Counted from the stretch's first letter, positions 23,109-32,509 are shown. The stretch: DNA of 64,000 nucleotides from Macrosoma leucophasiata (GCA_036365455.1 JAWQUS010000008.1:17033501-17097500); one strand, 5' to 3'. A program made the numbers and translations. Notes: generated by a model from the sequence alone, not told the origin.

Positions 23109-23470
23109 TATAAGTCTGTTTTACTACATGAAAGAAATAAACCTTGTGTTGCTGTAAAGAAGATTTATTGTTAGTTTTTTTTTATACAGAGACTATTTTA
23201 TTTAGGTAATATAAAACAATATGAACTCAAACCTGTAAAGAAGAAACGACAATGAAAGTTTATTCTTTCACTTTTAAAACATAAAATAATATAATATTAA
23301 AATTTTCATTGATTATCCAATTGTCAATCAACTCGTATTTCAATCTGTCATCTGACATTCTGAATTCGTTTCTTCTTTAAAATCAGACAATTAAAAAGTT
23401 AAAAATTATAACCAAACTTCATGGTAAGTAAACACACAGAGTGCGAAGAAAGAAATAGTATTTCTTTACA
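23109..23470 (-). repeat. 3' LTR of the gypsy element
   Basis: 362 bp, identical by eye to 27767-28128. The left edge is set where the two LTR flanks diverge (position 23108 A against 27766 T), the right edge by the polypurine tract. On the minus strand AATAAA signals lie in the R/U5 region. Confidence 0.95.
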
Positions 23471-23479
23471 TCTCCCCCC
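23471..23479 (-). other. Polypurine tract
   Basis: GGGGGGAGA on the minus strand, directly before the TGT start of the 3' LTR; the expected plus-strand primer of reverse transcription. Confidence 0.9.
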
Positions 23480-23487
23480 ATGGGGAA

Positions 23488-23509
23488 GAAAATTCACCCG
23501 TGAATTTTC
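23488..23509 (-). other. 10-bp perfect hairpin over the Pol stop
   Basis: GAAAATTCAC and GTGAATTTTC pair around a 2-nt loop. The stem includes two bases of the Pol stop codon and lies 8 bp from the polypurine tract. Confidence 0.7.
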
Positions 23510-26500
23510 ACTCCAGTTCTCCATTTGATACTTGCACATTCTCATCCTTTGTTATCTGTACTGGAATTAGTTTTGTGATATGAAAAAGATTTGACTCTGT
23601 TTTTCTATGTCCTGTATCTATCTCGTAAATTGTATTAGATTTCTTTTTAATTATTCTATATGGTCCAATTCTCAATTCATCTAGCTTTTTCCTATTTAGT
23701 TTATTCCCATTTTCTATATATACTAGATCTCCCACACTGAATTCTCTTTGTTTTCTATTCCTATCATACCTCATTTTGTTATAGTAATGTGATTTCAAGG
23801 TATTATTAAGCGCTGTTTTCTTATCTTCGATCCAGTCACTATTTATACCTCCTTGTTGTAGTTCTTTTGGTAAAACCTTAACATCTGTTCCGTATAGCAA
23901 ATAACATGGTGCATAGCCAGTTACTGAGTGGTTAGTCTGATTGTATTTTTCTACACATTCATGTGCTATTGTAGTCCACGCTCTGTTTTCTCCATCTTCA
24001 TTGATTTTGCATCTAATTTTGTTAACTATCGTTTGATTCAACCTTTCATTTAGGCCATTAGAAAACGGTGCATTCACTGCTGTAAAAATTATTGTTATTT
24101 GTTTGTCAGTAAGGAATTTCTTGAATTCTTTAGAGTTTATTCCAGGATACTGGTCGGTAAGGAGCATCCCAATCTCTTCGGTTTCAGCGACCTTATTTAT
24201 TAGCTTTATAAAGTCATGTGCACCCTGGGTTTTTGATGTTATAATAAATGCATATCTAGTGAAGTGGTCCACTAAAAGATGTATGTATTTCTTGGTTGAT
24301 CTAGAACCACCAAAACCTCCAATTGTGTCTATTGATACTATTTCAAAGGGTCTTGTCGCTGGGCCTAAATATGACATTAATCCATATTTGTGTTGTCCTC
24401 TTGTTTTGTTTTTTATGCAAATTTCACAATTCCTACAAACATTTTTAATATTTTTCGTTAAATTTTTTGTTGCGTACAGTGAACTAATAGTCTTTAGCAT
24501 TTGTCCCACTCCAATGTGACATAGATCTTCATGTATTCGCTTTATAAATTTAATACTGAATTCTTCTGTTATTATTATTTTCTCTTTGTTCCTAATTCTT
24601 TTGAAGTATAAATTGTGTTTTTTGATTATTTTATTATTGTTTCTCTGTATTTCTTTATTTTGATTCTGATCTATTACAATATCTTCTAATGTAATTAAGT
24701 TCACAACTTTCAGTTGTTCTTCTAGATTATCCTCTGGTTCTAATACAGGATTCCGACTTAAACAGTCCGCTTCTAAATTATCTTTTCCAGGGGAATATTT
24801 GATTTTAAAATCATATTGTGAAAGGTAATAAGTCAAATCACCTAGTTCTTCGTCTGTTCTAGCTTTTAAGTTCATGTTTTCTAATGGTTTATGGTCTGTG
24901 TAGACTGTAAACGATTTACCTATCAGCCAGTACTGCCAATATCTTAGTGCTTCTTTAATAGCTAAGCATTCTAAATATATTGCCTTTTTCTTCTTTTGCG
25001 CTCCATTCAGTTTTTTTGAAAAATAGGCTACTGGTTTTTCTTTACCATCTAGTTGTACTTGTTTTAAAATTGCTCCAACACCCAGCAGAGAATCATCAGT
25101 ATAAATATTTATTGGTAGATTTTGATCATAAATTTCTAGTATTGGCTGTGAACACAAGAGACTCTTTATTTTTTCAAACGCATTTTGACATTCTTCAGAC
25201 CAAACAAACTTTTGATTTTTTCTTAGCAAATTATGTAATGGGTCAAGAATTATTGCGCTCCTTGGTATATATTTATGGTAAAAGTTTACTTTTCCCAAAA
25301 ATTGTCGAATATTCTTCTGGGTTTTTGGTACTGGAAATTCTTTTATCGAAATGAGATTGTCCTTCAGTGGTTGGATAGAATTATATTGAATGATATGTCC
25401 CAGGTATTTTACCGAATCTGATGCAAATGTACATTTTATAAATTTTAGTCGAAATCCTTCCGTTTGAATTGCTTCTAGTAACTGTTTCAAGTGACTTATG
25501 TGTTTATCAAATGAGTTTGAAAATATCAGGATGTCATCTATATAATTGACAGCAAAATCGGTTAGTTTATATTTTCTAAGTATGTTACACAATATTCTTT
25601 GAAATATTGCTGGAGCAGTCTTCAAACCAAATGGTAGGCAAGTCCATTGAAAGTGTCCCTCTTGAGTTACAAACCCTGTCTTCTTCCTGTCCTCTACTCG
25701 TAGAGGTATAGACCAAAAAGCTGAATTAACGTCTAAGCTTGTAAAAAATTTGCAATTTCTTGTTTTTGTCATTAAATCGTCAATTAATGGGAAGGGTTGA
25801 GCCTGAGGAACTACAATTTTATTTAAATCCCTGAAGTCTATACAGAGCCTTGATTTTTTATTTTCTTCCTTTTTAAATGTCAAAGTTACTGGTGCTGCGA
25901 ATGGACTATAAGATTCTTCTATAAGCGCATTATCCAATAATTCGGCTATTTGTTCTGCTATCTCTTTTTTGTCTTCTATAGTGCATCTGTATGGCCTCTT
26001 GCTGCAGTATTTATCCATTAATAAATCTATTCTTGCTTCATATCCTTTAACCATTCCCACGTCATACTTGTTTTTGGCAAAAACTGATTGATATTGTTGT
26101 ATTAGCTTATTTATTTCTTCCCTTTTATCATCATCTAAATGACCAACCTTTATTTCAAATTCCTCTTCTTTGATATGTTCATTAAAATTAATTTTGTTTT
26201 CGTTTTCATATTTATTAACTTCATTTTCACCTTCGTCTATCTTTTTCTCCATTTTTTTACTATTCTTTTCATGTAAGTATTGTTTCTGAGTTATTTCTAA
26301 CTCCTCATTTTGTACTAGCTTGTATTTCTTTATCATATCTAATCCTATTAAGAAATCATATCTGAATTTGTGTTCGTCAATGATGTACACATCCACATTT
26401 TCTTCTATTTCAAAAATTTTTATTTTTAAATTTGTCAAACCACTTGTTTTTTGGACACCATTAATTGTTACTATATTTTCTTCATTCGAGTTATGTCCTT

Positions 26501-26624
26501 TCGTATTTAGTTTTAGTAATTTGGAATTAATTAGAGATACATTTGAACCTGAATCGTATACTCCATAAATTTCTAATTTATTATTTAACAGTAGTTTGAT
26601 CTTAATTAATGGTGTCACTACTAG
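23508..26624 (-). CDS. pol: Pol polyprotein: protease, RT, RNase H, integrase
   Basis: About 1,040 codons read as a -1 extension of Gag; the first pol codon after the slip site is CTA at 26624-26622. Numbering from the GTG at 26618: aspartic protease DSG at about 21-23; RT with SLDVNSAF (about 292-299), LPFGLKTAPAIFQ and YIDD (about 358-361). RNase H has YTDDS (about 505), E in YLECLA and D in YTDHKPL. Integrase has an HHCC finger (H695, H700, C727, C730), then a D-D-35-E triad (SIDT about 763, TDQYPG about 821, E in NGLNERLNQ about 857), then a GPY module (IGPYRII) near 983. The frame is uninterrupted, so all enzymes look intact. Protein is made only by frameshifting, since no ATG starts it. 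Confidence 0.95.
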   Translation of the reverse strand, partial: LVVTPLIKIKLLLNNKLEIYGVYDSGSNVSLINSKLLKLNTKGHNSNEENIVTINGVQKTSGLTNLKIKIFEIEENVDVYIIDEHKFRYDFLIGLDMIKKYKLVQNEELEITQKQYLHEKNSKKMEKKIDEGENEVNKYENENKINFNEHIKEEEFEIKVGHLDDDKREEINKLIQQYQSVFAKNKYDVGMVKGYEARIDLLMDKYCSKRPYRCTIEDKKEIAEQIAELLDNALIEESYSPFAAPVTLTFKKEENKKSRLCIDFRDLNKIVVPQAQPFPLIDDLMTKTRNCKFFTSLDVNSAFWSIPLRVEDRKKTGFVTQEGHFQWTCLPFGLKTAPAIFQRILCNILRKYKLTDFAVNYIDDILIFSNSFDKHISHLKQLLEAIQTEGFRLKFIKCTFASDSVKYLGHIIQYNSIQPLKDNLISIKEFPVPKTQKNIRQFLGKVNFYHKYIPRSAIILDPLHNLLRKNQKFVWSEECQNAFEKIKSLLCSQPILEIYDQNLPINIYTDDSLLGVGAILKQVQLDGKEKPVAYFSKKLNGAQKKKKAIYLECLAIKEALRYWQYWLIGKSFTVYTDHKPLENMNLKARTDEELGDLTYYLSQYDFKIKYSPGKDNLEADCLSRNPVLEPEDNLEEQLKVVNLITLEDIVIDQNQNKEIQRNNNKIIKKHNLYFKRIRNKEKIIITEEFSIKFIKRIHEDLCHIGVGQMLKTISSLYATKNLTKNIKNVCRNCEICIKNKTRGQHKYGLMSYLGPATRPFEIVSIDTIGGFGGSRSTKKYIHLLVDHFTRYAFIITSKTQGAHDFIKLINKVAETEEIGMLLTDQYPGINSKEFKKFLTDKQITIIFTAVNAPFSNGLNERLNQTIVNKIRCKINEDGENRAWTTIAHECVEKYNQTNHSVTGYAPCYLLYGTDVKVLPKELQQGGINSDWIEDKKTALNNTLKSHYYNKMRYDRNRKQREFSVGDLVYIENGNKLNRKKLDELRIGPYRIIKKKSNTIYEIDTGHRKTESNLFHITKLIPVQITKDENVQVSNGELE

Positions 26625-27241
26625 TTTTTTTGTTCTGTTTCATTTAACTCTGCTTCAATCACTGAATTATTTACATGTTTAATATATCTTTTATTTAATT
26701 TATCATCTTCTCTATCTCTAAACCAGCATGTAGCTTCGGAATGATAGCGAACCCCTTTATTTAATTTTACGCATATTTTGCATGGATAACGTCCTTCATT
26801 TGTAATATTTAACCTTTGATTTTCATACTTTCTGTACGTTCCATTTTTATTTTTATTTACCAAATGTTCATACTTTCTCACCTCATTGAATAAACATACT
26901 ATATCGTTCATTGCTTCTCTATTTATCTTCTCTAATACAAAACCTGGCAAACCTACCGCTATCAGATCCACCAGTGTACCTGTATCAATTGAATTTCTCA
27001 TGTCCAATAAAAGTTTTTCCTTTTTAATGGCATAGTCCACTAATGAACCATCCTTATATTTAAATAACAATGCATAGGTCACTTGGTTCCAGTTTTGGTT
27101 TGCAAATGACTCACACAACTTTTCTTTCCAAACTATCCACTCTGAGTTGAGTGTTAATTTTATAATCATTGAGCTGTACCAATCAACACAACTTTTATCC
27201 ATAAATAGTCGGAGAATCTCAATTTTTTGTTCATCTTTCAT
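26621..27241 (-). CDS. gag: Gag, 3' part (capsid C-terminus and nucleocapsid knuckle)
   Basis: 206 codons starting MKDEQKIEILRLFM. The region with DWYSSM, KYKDGSLVDYA and LIAVGLPGFV matches the capsid layout of insect Ty3/gypsy Gag proteins. A single zinc-knuckle-like C-x2-C-x9-H-x4-C (C154, C157, H167, C172) follows, an unusual spacing compared with CX2CX4HX4C. It ends ...EQKN-TAG at the A-AAA-AAC slip site. It lies in the -1 frame relative to the 5' Gag frame and overlaps it by ATGA. It is probably one Gag gene broken by a small deletion, though termination-reinitiation at ATGA cannot be excluded. Confidence 0.8.
   Translation of the reverse strand: MKDEQKIEILRLFMDKSCVDWYSSMIIKLTLNSEWIVWKEKLCESFANQNWNQVTYALLFKYKDGSLVDYAIKKEKLLLDMRNSIDTGTLVDLIAVGLPGFVLEKINREAMNDIVCLFNEVRKYEHLVNKNKNGTYRKYENQRLNITNEGRYPCKICVKLNKGVRYHSEATCWFRDREDDKLNKRYIKHVNNSVIEAELNETEQKN
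26624..26630 (-). promoter_or_regulatory. -1 ribosomal frameshift heptamer A-AAA-AAC
   Basis: In gag frame the codons are CAA AAA AAC TAG; slipping back one base on AAA AAC continues as CTA GTA GTG into pol. This is the canonical X-XXY-YYZ signal with the gag stop immediately after it. A weak 6-bp stem (TAGTAG with CTACTG about 25 nt on) starts too close to be a typical stimulator, and no strong pseudoknot was verified. Confidence 0.85.
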
Positions 27242-27741
27242 AATACCGAAGCGAAAATGTCAATCCATTGCCTTGCATTCGAGTTTTTGCTCGTAAATTT
27301 CTCAATCACAAACTTCTCTGCGATATATTTCAGATTCTGTTTTTTTAAATCATGTGTATTTTCTATTAACTTTGTAAACATTTCTTCCAATGAATTCGAA
27401 TCTCTAATTTGTTCTTCAGATGCTCGGCTATGTTCAATTTCCTCCAGATATTGTTCTCCAAATTGTAAGTTACCATCAGCATCTATGTAAATTTCTCGTA
27501 ATTTATCTGTCATAGTTATCCAAACTCTTCGTGTCTGATGTCTTTTCTTTAAACTATTTTTTACTTTGTTGTACACGGCTGTCTCAATTAATTCTTCGTG
27601 AAATCCAACAGACTGTAATTCCTCTGGTATAGCAAATTTTTTTTCATCTTTAGTTGTGATTGAGGTTACACAACAAATATTAGATTTTCCATCATTCGCC
27701 GGTAAAATCGTGAATTCAAAACGTAACTGCTCCATTTGCAT
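27238..27741 (-). CDS. gag: Gag, 5' part (N-terminal region)
   Basis: 167 codons starting MQMEQLRFEF, only 25 nt after the 5' LTR. The tail NARQWIDIF is the start of a capsid motif that in related Gag proteins runs on into the sequence now found in the second frame. Here it ends in SVL-TGA, overlapping the ATG of the 3' Gag frame. The adjoining frame is open upstream only to a TGA about 20 nt back, and no canonical slippery heptamer lies in that short overlap. I infer a small deletion of the order of a dozen bases. The N-terminal part is not otherwise recognised. Confidence 0.75.
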   Translation of the reverse strand: MQMEQLRFEFTILPANDGKSNICCVTSITTKDEKKFAIPEELQSVGFHEELIETAVYNKVKNSLKKRHQTRRVWITMTDKLREIYIDADGNLQFGEQYLEEIEHSRASEEQIRDSNSLEEMFTKLIENTHDLKKQNLKYIAEKFVIEKFTSKNSNARQWIDIFASVL

Positions 27742-27756
27742 CTTTTTATAAACAAA

Positions 27757-27766
27757 ATTGTCGTTT
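27757..27766 (-). other. Putative self-priming primer-binding site
   Basis: AAACGACAAT on the minus strand, directly adjacent to the end of the 5' LTR, where a tRNA-complementary TGG.. would normally lie. It is perfectly complementary to ATTGTCGTTT within the LTR (27911-27902), which begins at an initiator-like TCATT. This is the Tf1/sushi arrangement, in which the 5' end of the RNA folds back as primer. Confidence 0.7.
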
Positions 27767-28128
27767 TATAAGTCTGTTTTACTACATGAAAGAAATAAAC
27801 CTTGTGTTGCTGTAAAGAAGATTTATTGTTAGTTTTTTTTTATACAGAGACTATTTTATTTAGGTAATATAAAACAATATGAACTCAAACCTGTAAAGAA
27901 GAAACGACAATGAAAGTTTATTCTTTCACTTTTAAAACATAAAATAATATAATATTAAAATTTTCATTGATTATCCAATTGTCAATCAACTCGTATTTCA
28001 ATCTGTCATCTGACATTCTGAATTCGTTTCTTCTTTAAAATCAGACAATTAAAAAGTTAAAAATTATAACCAAACTTCATGGTAAGTAAACACACAGAGT
28101 GCGAAGAAAGAAATAGTATTTCTTTACA
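27767..28128 (-). repeat. 5' LTR of the gypsy element
   Basis: 362 bp. On the minus strand it starts TGTAAAGAAATACTATTTC and ends GTAAAACAGACTTATA. It contains the inferred promoter (27911-27937) and, downstream, CCTAAATAAAATAG and AACAATAAATC as possible poly(A) signals. Confidence 0.95.
27911..27937 (-). promoter_or_regulatory. Inferred LTR transcription start (initiator) and TATA-like box
   Basis: TTTCATTG on the minus strand resembles the insect initiator TCA(G/T)T, with the A at 27911. TTTTAAAA starts 26 bp upstream and a second AT-rich TATATT lies near -35 to -40. The start site is inferred both from this and from the match of the predicted RNA 5' end to the primer site. Confidence 0.55.
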
Positions 28129-28132
28129 TATA

Positions 28133-28200
28133 TATCAAAAATAAAGTTGGACCCAAAATACTTCCTTGCGGGATATCAAAGCCACTGCATTTTTGTGTAG
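28133..28200 (-). pseudogene. LINE reverse transcriptase, upstream part beyond the gypsy insertion
   Basis: Minus-strand translation gives SGFDIPQGSILGPTLFLIYI, the conserved PQGSxLGPxLF block that lies just before YADD in LINE RTs. It continues in frame across the insertion when one TATA is removed. Upstream it degenerates into TACACTA-like simple sequence, so the LINE is 5'-truncated at about 28200. Confidence 0.85.
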
Positions 28201-29544
28201 GATAGTGTAGTGTAGGTTAGGGTATGGTAGCATACTGCAATGTAGGTAACGGTATGGCGAAACGCAATTTGCCGGGTTAGCCAATATGGTTATAAATTAT
28301 ACCGTTAATGGATTATCCCAAACAGACGCATTTTAAAGTGATTTCAAAATGTGTCTGCTACTAACATCAGGAGGGTCATGTTTTATTAAATTGGGTGGAA
28401 CTTTTTTTTTGGAATTGCCATACCATAGTTTAATTAACTTTATCAGCAGTAGAAGGTACCTTCGTGTTCATCCGTCGATATTTACGAATATCTCAATTAA
28501 ACACAGAGTAAGAATCGGCATTATTCGATTGCACTAAAATATTTCTCAAAGTTATTGTTAATGTAAAATTTTACATTCGTCGTCTTGTGTAATCGTCGAA
28601 AATTTGCGTGCTAGAAATAATCGGGCGTAGATTATATATAGCCAAAAATATAAATTATCATTGTTCCCACGAGTGTTACAAAAATTACTTAATTTCAACT
28701 TGTATTTTTACAAGGTTCTGTTTAATTTCGGAGTATGGTCAAGGTCAAATGTAGGTGTTAAAAGTTAAAACACTCTTTACAAACGATATAGCACTTTTCT
28801 GTATACACGCGCTTAATGCTTTTAATTGCTTGATTAATTTAAGAGCTTAGTCCTTAATGAAATTAACACGATGGCGAACATGATATTATTACTTTCTATT
28901 AATAAAAAATAATTATGAATTTTTACAATCGTATTAAAGCTTGGAAAATATATTTACCAACGAACAAAAAAAGCATTTACTACATATTTTTATTTAATTA
29001 TTTTCTGAAAGGTACTATTATTTATTTTATTGATTATGATTTCAACTTCTGGGCCAAATTGAATTCTTATGGCCAATATGACCAAATGGAAACTATTCTG
29101 TATCGAATAAAAAAACAGTAAGTAGGTAATCTAAATCGAAACAGTAAGCTCATAAAAAACTATCAAAATTGAGAACCTCCTCTCTTTTGTAGTCGGTTAA
29201 AAAGCATCCTAGTTTCAGAAAGAATTGATATTAGGTAGCTAAGGGTAACAAGAAGTCTGGATTTGGATTTGTATCAAAACAAATTTGTTGAATGAGTATA
29301 AAATTGTTTGAAAGGGTGAACTTCTAAGTTTAATTAATCAGTCCTTAGGGCGCTTTAATTGCGCCTCTTACAAATAGCGGTATAAAGTAATAATTATTAA
29401 AATTAGGAATTTCCTGTGGAGTATTATGTTATTCTAATACTAGAGTCAATAGGCGGTTTACAAAATGACTTGTTTGTTCTACAGGGGCAAAAAAAACTTC
29501 GAATCATTTTCTGGAGAATTCAAACAGCCGGTTCCGTAGGAACA
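28201..29544. other. No recognised feature
   Basis: AT-rich with a short GTGTAGTGTAGG-like simple run at the start; nothing else recognised. Confidence 0.4.
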
Positions 29545-29762
29545 AGACTTTGGCTTATTTCGGGTCTGTAGAGCGCCATCTCTTTCGTACCTTACCTATG
29601 TGAAGTTTGTCGACGTCTTCCATTTGATCAAGTTGTGACCAATAACGGACTATCAGTGCTTACGTAGGCAGTGTGCAGCATAGATAACGCTCTACAAAGT
29701 CGGAACTACCCGATTATCTCCTTCGTAGGCTCCATGTGCAATATTTCTTGATGAGCACTGTA
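29545..29762. repeat. MITE with CAGTGCTCA-type terminus, left end lost
   Basis: Ends TTTCTTGATGAGCACTG-TA and carries CTACGTAGGCAGTGTGCAGC and ATAACGCTCTACAAAG. It is related to the copies at 56450-56702, 56732-56900 and 57586-57798. Confidence 0.65.
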
Positions 29763-30984
29763 AATTCATTTGACAGATATCTTTGTGAAACATGTGAGAC
29801 GTTTCCACGTCATCTGTAATGTTACTCTATGAAAATGTGATTAAATGACTTTTGAAAACTGGAACCGTGCTACCAAAGGGAGTGTCCTGTTTAGTAGGTA
29901 CTTTAGTACATTTAATAAGTCAGTAGAAGATTCTCAATCAGGCACCACTACCAAAAATATTTTCATCTCTTCAACTCCAGATTTCACATACTTAGTTCTC
30001 CGTTTCTCGGTGGACGTAATGTCATGATGGTAAGATGATAAGATCGAAGGTGAACCAGCTGTAGAATATTATCTTGACAATCTCTAATTTCCCGCGATGA
30101 AATGACTGATATGAATCATATTGAAATGAAATGACTCATATTAATTAATTGAAAGGAGATGTTGCAAAAATGTATGGACCTCCGACCATGTACACAATAT
30201 CATTAACAGGCAAAATCAATTTAAAAACGTTTTTTACTGCAAATTTTCACTTATTTAGCTTTGTTTGCAGTTACTAAACATTATTTGCAGGTAGAATTGC
30301 AACTCAAAACCAACATGGCGGATATGACGGGCGATGTCATTTTAACATTTTCATTTTTTAAATTGTTTTTTGATTATGTAGTACTTGGAGAAAAAAAGTA
30401 ATATTTTCTAAATACTATCGAAATCGATTTTATGCGTTAAAACTACAATAATCGATTACCAATTTTAAAAAATCATCGGAACTTCTTTAAATTGATCGAT
30501 TCGATACATTGTTTTTTTTATAATATATGATGCACTAGTAAGATACAGTTATCATTAGTTTTGTTTTATCTACATAGGTACCTACTATCCCAAGCGTCGG
30601 TTGTATCGCCGCCATGTTGAACATGGTTGAAAATGATAAAATCGTTTGAATTAAATGTGTAATACATTCTTGAAAAAAATTAATTGTATTTTTTTCGGAT
30701 TCTTCATTAATTTACCCATTTTTTGAGGACATGTACGAACTAGAGCCGAGCTCGCAACATCTCCTTTAAATATTTTTACCTCGTTTTGGGGACTCTTTAT
30801 AATTATTTATGTATATGTTATGGATTTATTCATTGAGGATTATATTATTTGGAGGCAATCTAAAATTACGCCGGCCAAATGGGAGTATTTTCCCATGTTT
30901 ATTTATTTAATTAAAATATTAATAAATATATGCGATAAATGACCATAATTTGCGAAACTACTGACCCTAACATTAAAAATTTTG
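29763..30984. other. No recognised feature
   Basis: AT-rich; nothing recognised. Confidence 0.4.
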
Positions 30985-31275
30985 ACTGGTGGTAGAGCTC
31001 CAGTGACGTCGCCCGCGAGCGATAGGAGGACTTTCATACCTAATGCATTGGTGGTAAATATACTTGCCGCTAAATGGTAGTGCAGCACTATCGTGTTCCG
31101 GTCAGATGGTAATGTACGGCCCTGTAATTTCCGCCACAGAGGCATAACTGCCTCAGGAGTGGTAATGCATCTGCATTTTGACCTCGGTCTTTGTGTGGGT
31201 GTCTATAGGCTGCAGTCATCACTTAACATCAATGTGAACTGCATGCTTTTTGCCACTTCCTTAACATAAAAAAAA
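30985..31275 (+). repeat. SINE-like family A, full length
   Basis: Plus orientation from ACTGGTGGTAGAGCTCCAGT to TGCCACTTCCTTAACATAAA plus poly(A). A useful reference copy for the family. Confidence 0.85.
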
Positions 31276-31990
31276 GTGTATATTCCCTGTAGACCGGCAG
31301 GAAAACAGATGATGTCTATGACGTTAAAGGTGACGTAGAAAAAAAAAATACGGAACCGTGTCAACGCGAGTTCGACTCGCACTTGGCGGGTTTTCAATGG
31401 TCTCTGCCAGTTTATTAGTTTGTCATGGATGGTGGTCGGTCCCGTCGAGGACAGGTTTTTTTTCTTTTAACCGTAATAAATACTGTGGATTTCTTACGTC
31501 AAAAAAGTCAATTTAACAGGTCCCAAGGGTAGTACCTTCCTCGGCACCTTATCCTAACTCGTTTCCGTTACTAATTACACTTAATTTGAATTAATATTTG
31601 ATGGCAAACTAGGATTTGATGCATGTCTTATAATCTATACTTATAATAAAACTGTAGAAGTGAAAATTCTGTACATTGAAAATATTGAAAAAATAAATAC
31701 CAAACACAAATATGTGATTAGAATTTTTTTTGTCTGTCTGTCTGTCTGTTGGTTCAAGCATCACACAAAATCTACCGGTCCGATTACAATGAAACTTAGT
31801 ATAATTATACTTTAATGTTTGACGCACAACACTGGGTACTTTTTATCCCGGAAAAATGTATGTTTTTTCTGTGTGTTTGTACATGATAATTTTAGAAATG
31901 GCTTATCAGACTTTCTGGTTCCACTAATATATTGTGGTAAGTTTTACTTAACATTTACTGATCGTTTCATGTCAATCGGTTAAGAAATAA
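31276..31990. repeat. Fragments of interspersed elements
   Basis: 31350-31395 has a GTTCGACTCGCACTTGGCGGG tail fragment of the AGGGTTCCGTA element. 31632-31990 has TATACTTATAATAAAACTGT, a (TGTC)n run and ACCGGTCCGATTACAATGA, typical of another lepidopteran dispersed repeat. Confidence 0.45.
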
Positions 31991-32067
31991 AAAAATTACG
32001 ACAGTTTAAAGAATCAATCATATCGATTATTTTAAAACTATTCTGAATCTAAACTATTCTATCTTTT

Positions 32068-32487
32068 TTAGGGTTCCGTATCTAAAAGGTAAAAACGGAC
32101 CCTATTACTCATCCTCCGCTGTCTGCCTGTCTGTCCGTCCATCCGTCTGTCTGTCACCAGGCTATATCTCATAAACAGTGATAGCCAGAAAACTAAAATT
32201 TTCACAAATTATGTATTTCTGTTACCGCTATAGCGACAAAATTAAATACTAAAAATAAGAAAATGAAAATATTAAGGGGTCCAAGGGGGCATACAATAAA
32301 CGTGTTTTTTTTTCGTATATTTTTTGCTCGATATCAATAGCGGTAGCAAGTAGATACTTAAAATTTTTACAGAATTTTTAGGTCTTATGTTGTATATTAC
32401 CTTCCAACCGACGAAATTTTTATGCCATTTTTTGTACGAAACCCTTCGTGCACGAGTTCGACTCGCATTTGGCCGGTTTTTTTTTTC
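32068..32487 (+). repeat. AGGGTTCCGTA interspersed element, near full length
   Basis: Runs from AGGGTTCCGTATCTAAAAGG through GTCACCAGGCTATATCTCAT to CGACTCGCATTTGGCCGG and poly(T). This is a very common repeat in moth genomes and part of the basis for the lepidopteran assignment. Confidence 0.75.
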
Positions 32488-32509
32488 TGTAAGTAACATT
32501 AAGCATACC

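Larger units (their letters stand above)
23109..28128 (-). mobile_element. Complete Ty3/gypsy LTR retrotransposon, 5,020 bp
   Basis: The element reads on the minus strand as 5' LTR (28128-27767), putative self-primer site, gag in two frames, pol, polypurine tract, 3' LTR (23470-23109). Both LTRs are 362 bp and appear identical, start TGTAAAG and end CAGACTTATA. The target duplication is TATA (23105-23108 and 28129-28132). Removing the element and one TATA restores the RT frame of the LINE it sits in, which confirms the junctions. Domain order PR-RT-RH-IN places it in Ty3/gypsy. No env frame follows pol, and no chromodomain was seen after the integrase GPY module. Identical LTRs imply recent insertion, but the split gag suggests this copy may not be autonomous. 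Confidence 0.97.

Noticed and set aside
23471..23520. An env gene after pol (errantivirus)
   Set aside because: Only 37 bp separate the Pol stop from the 3' LTR, leaving no room for env.
24103..25354. Open frames on the plus strand inside pol
   Set aside because: Antisense to an intact polyprotein with recognised catalytic motifs; composition reflects the complement of AT-rich codons.
27750..27771. A conventional tRNA primer-binding site after the 5' LTR
   Set aside because: No TGG or other tRNA 3'-end complement is present; the sequence matches the element's own LTR instead.
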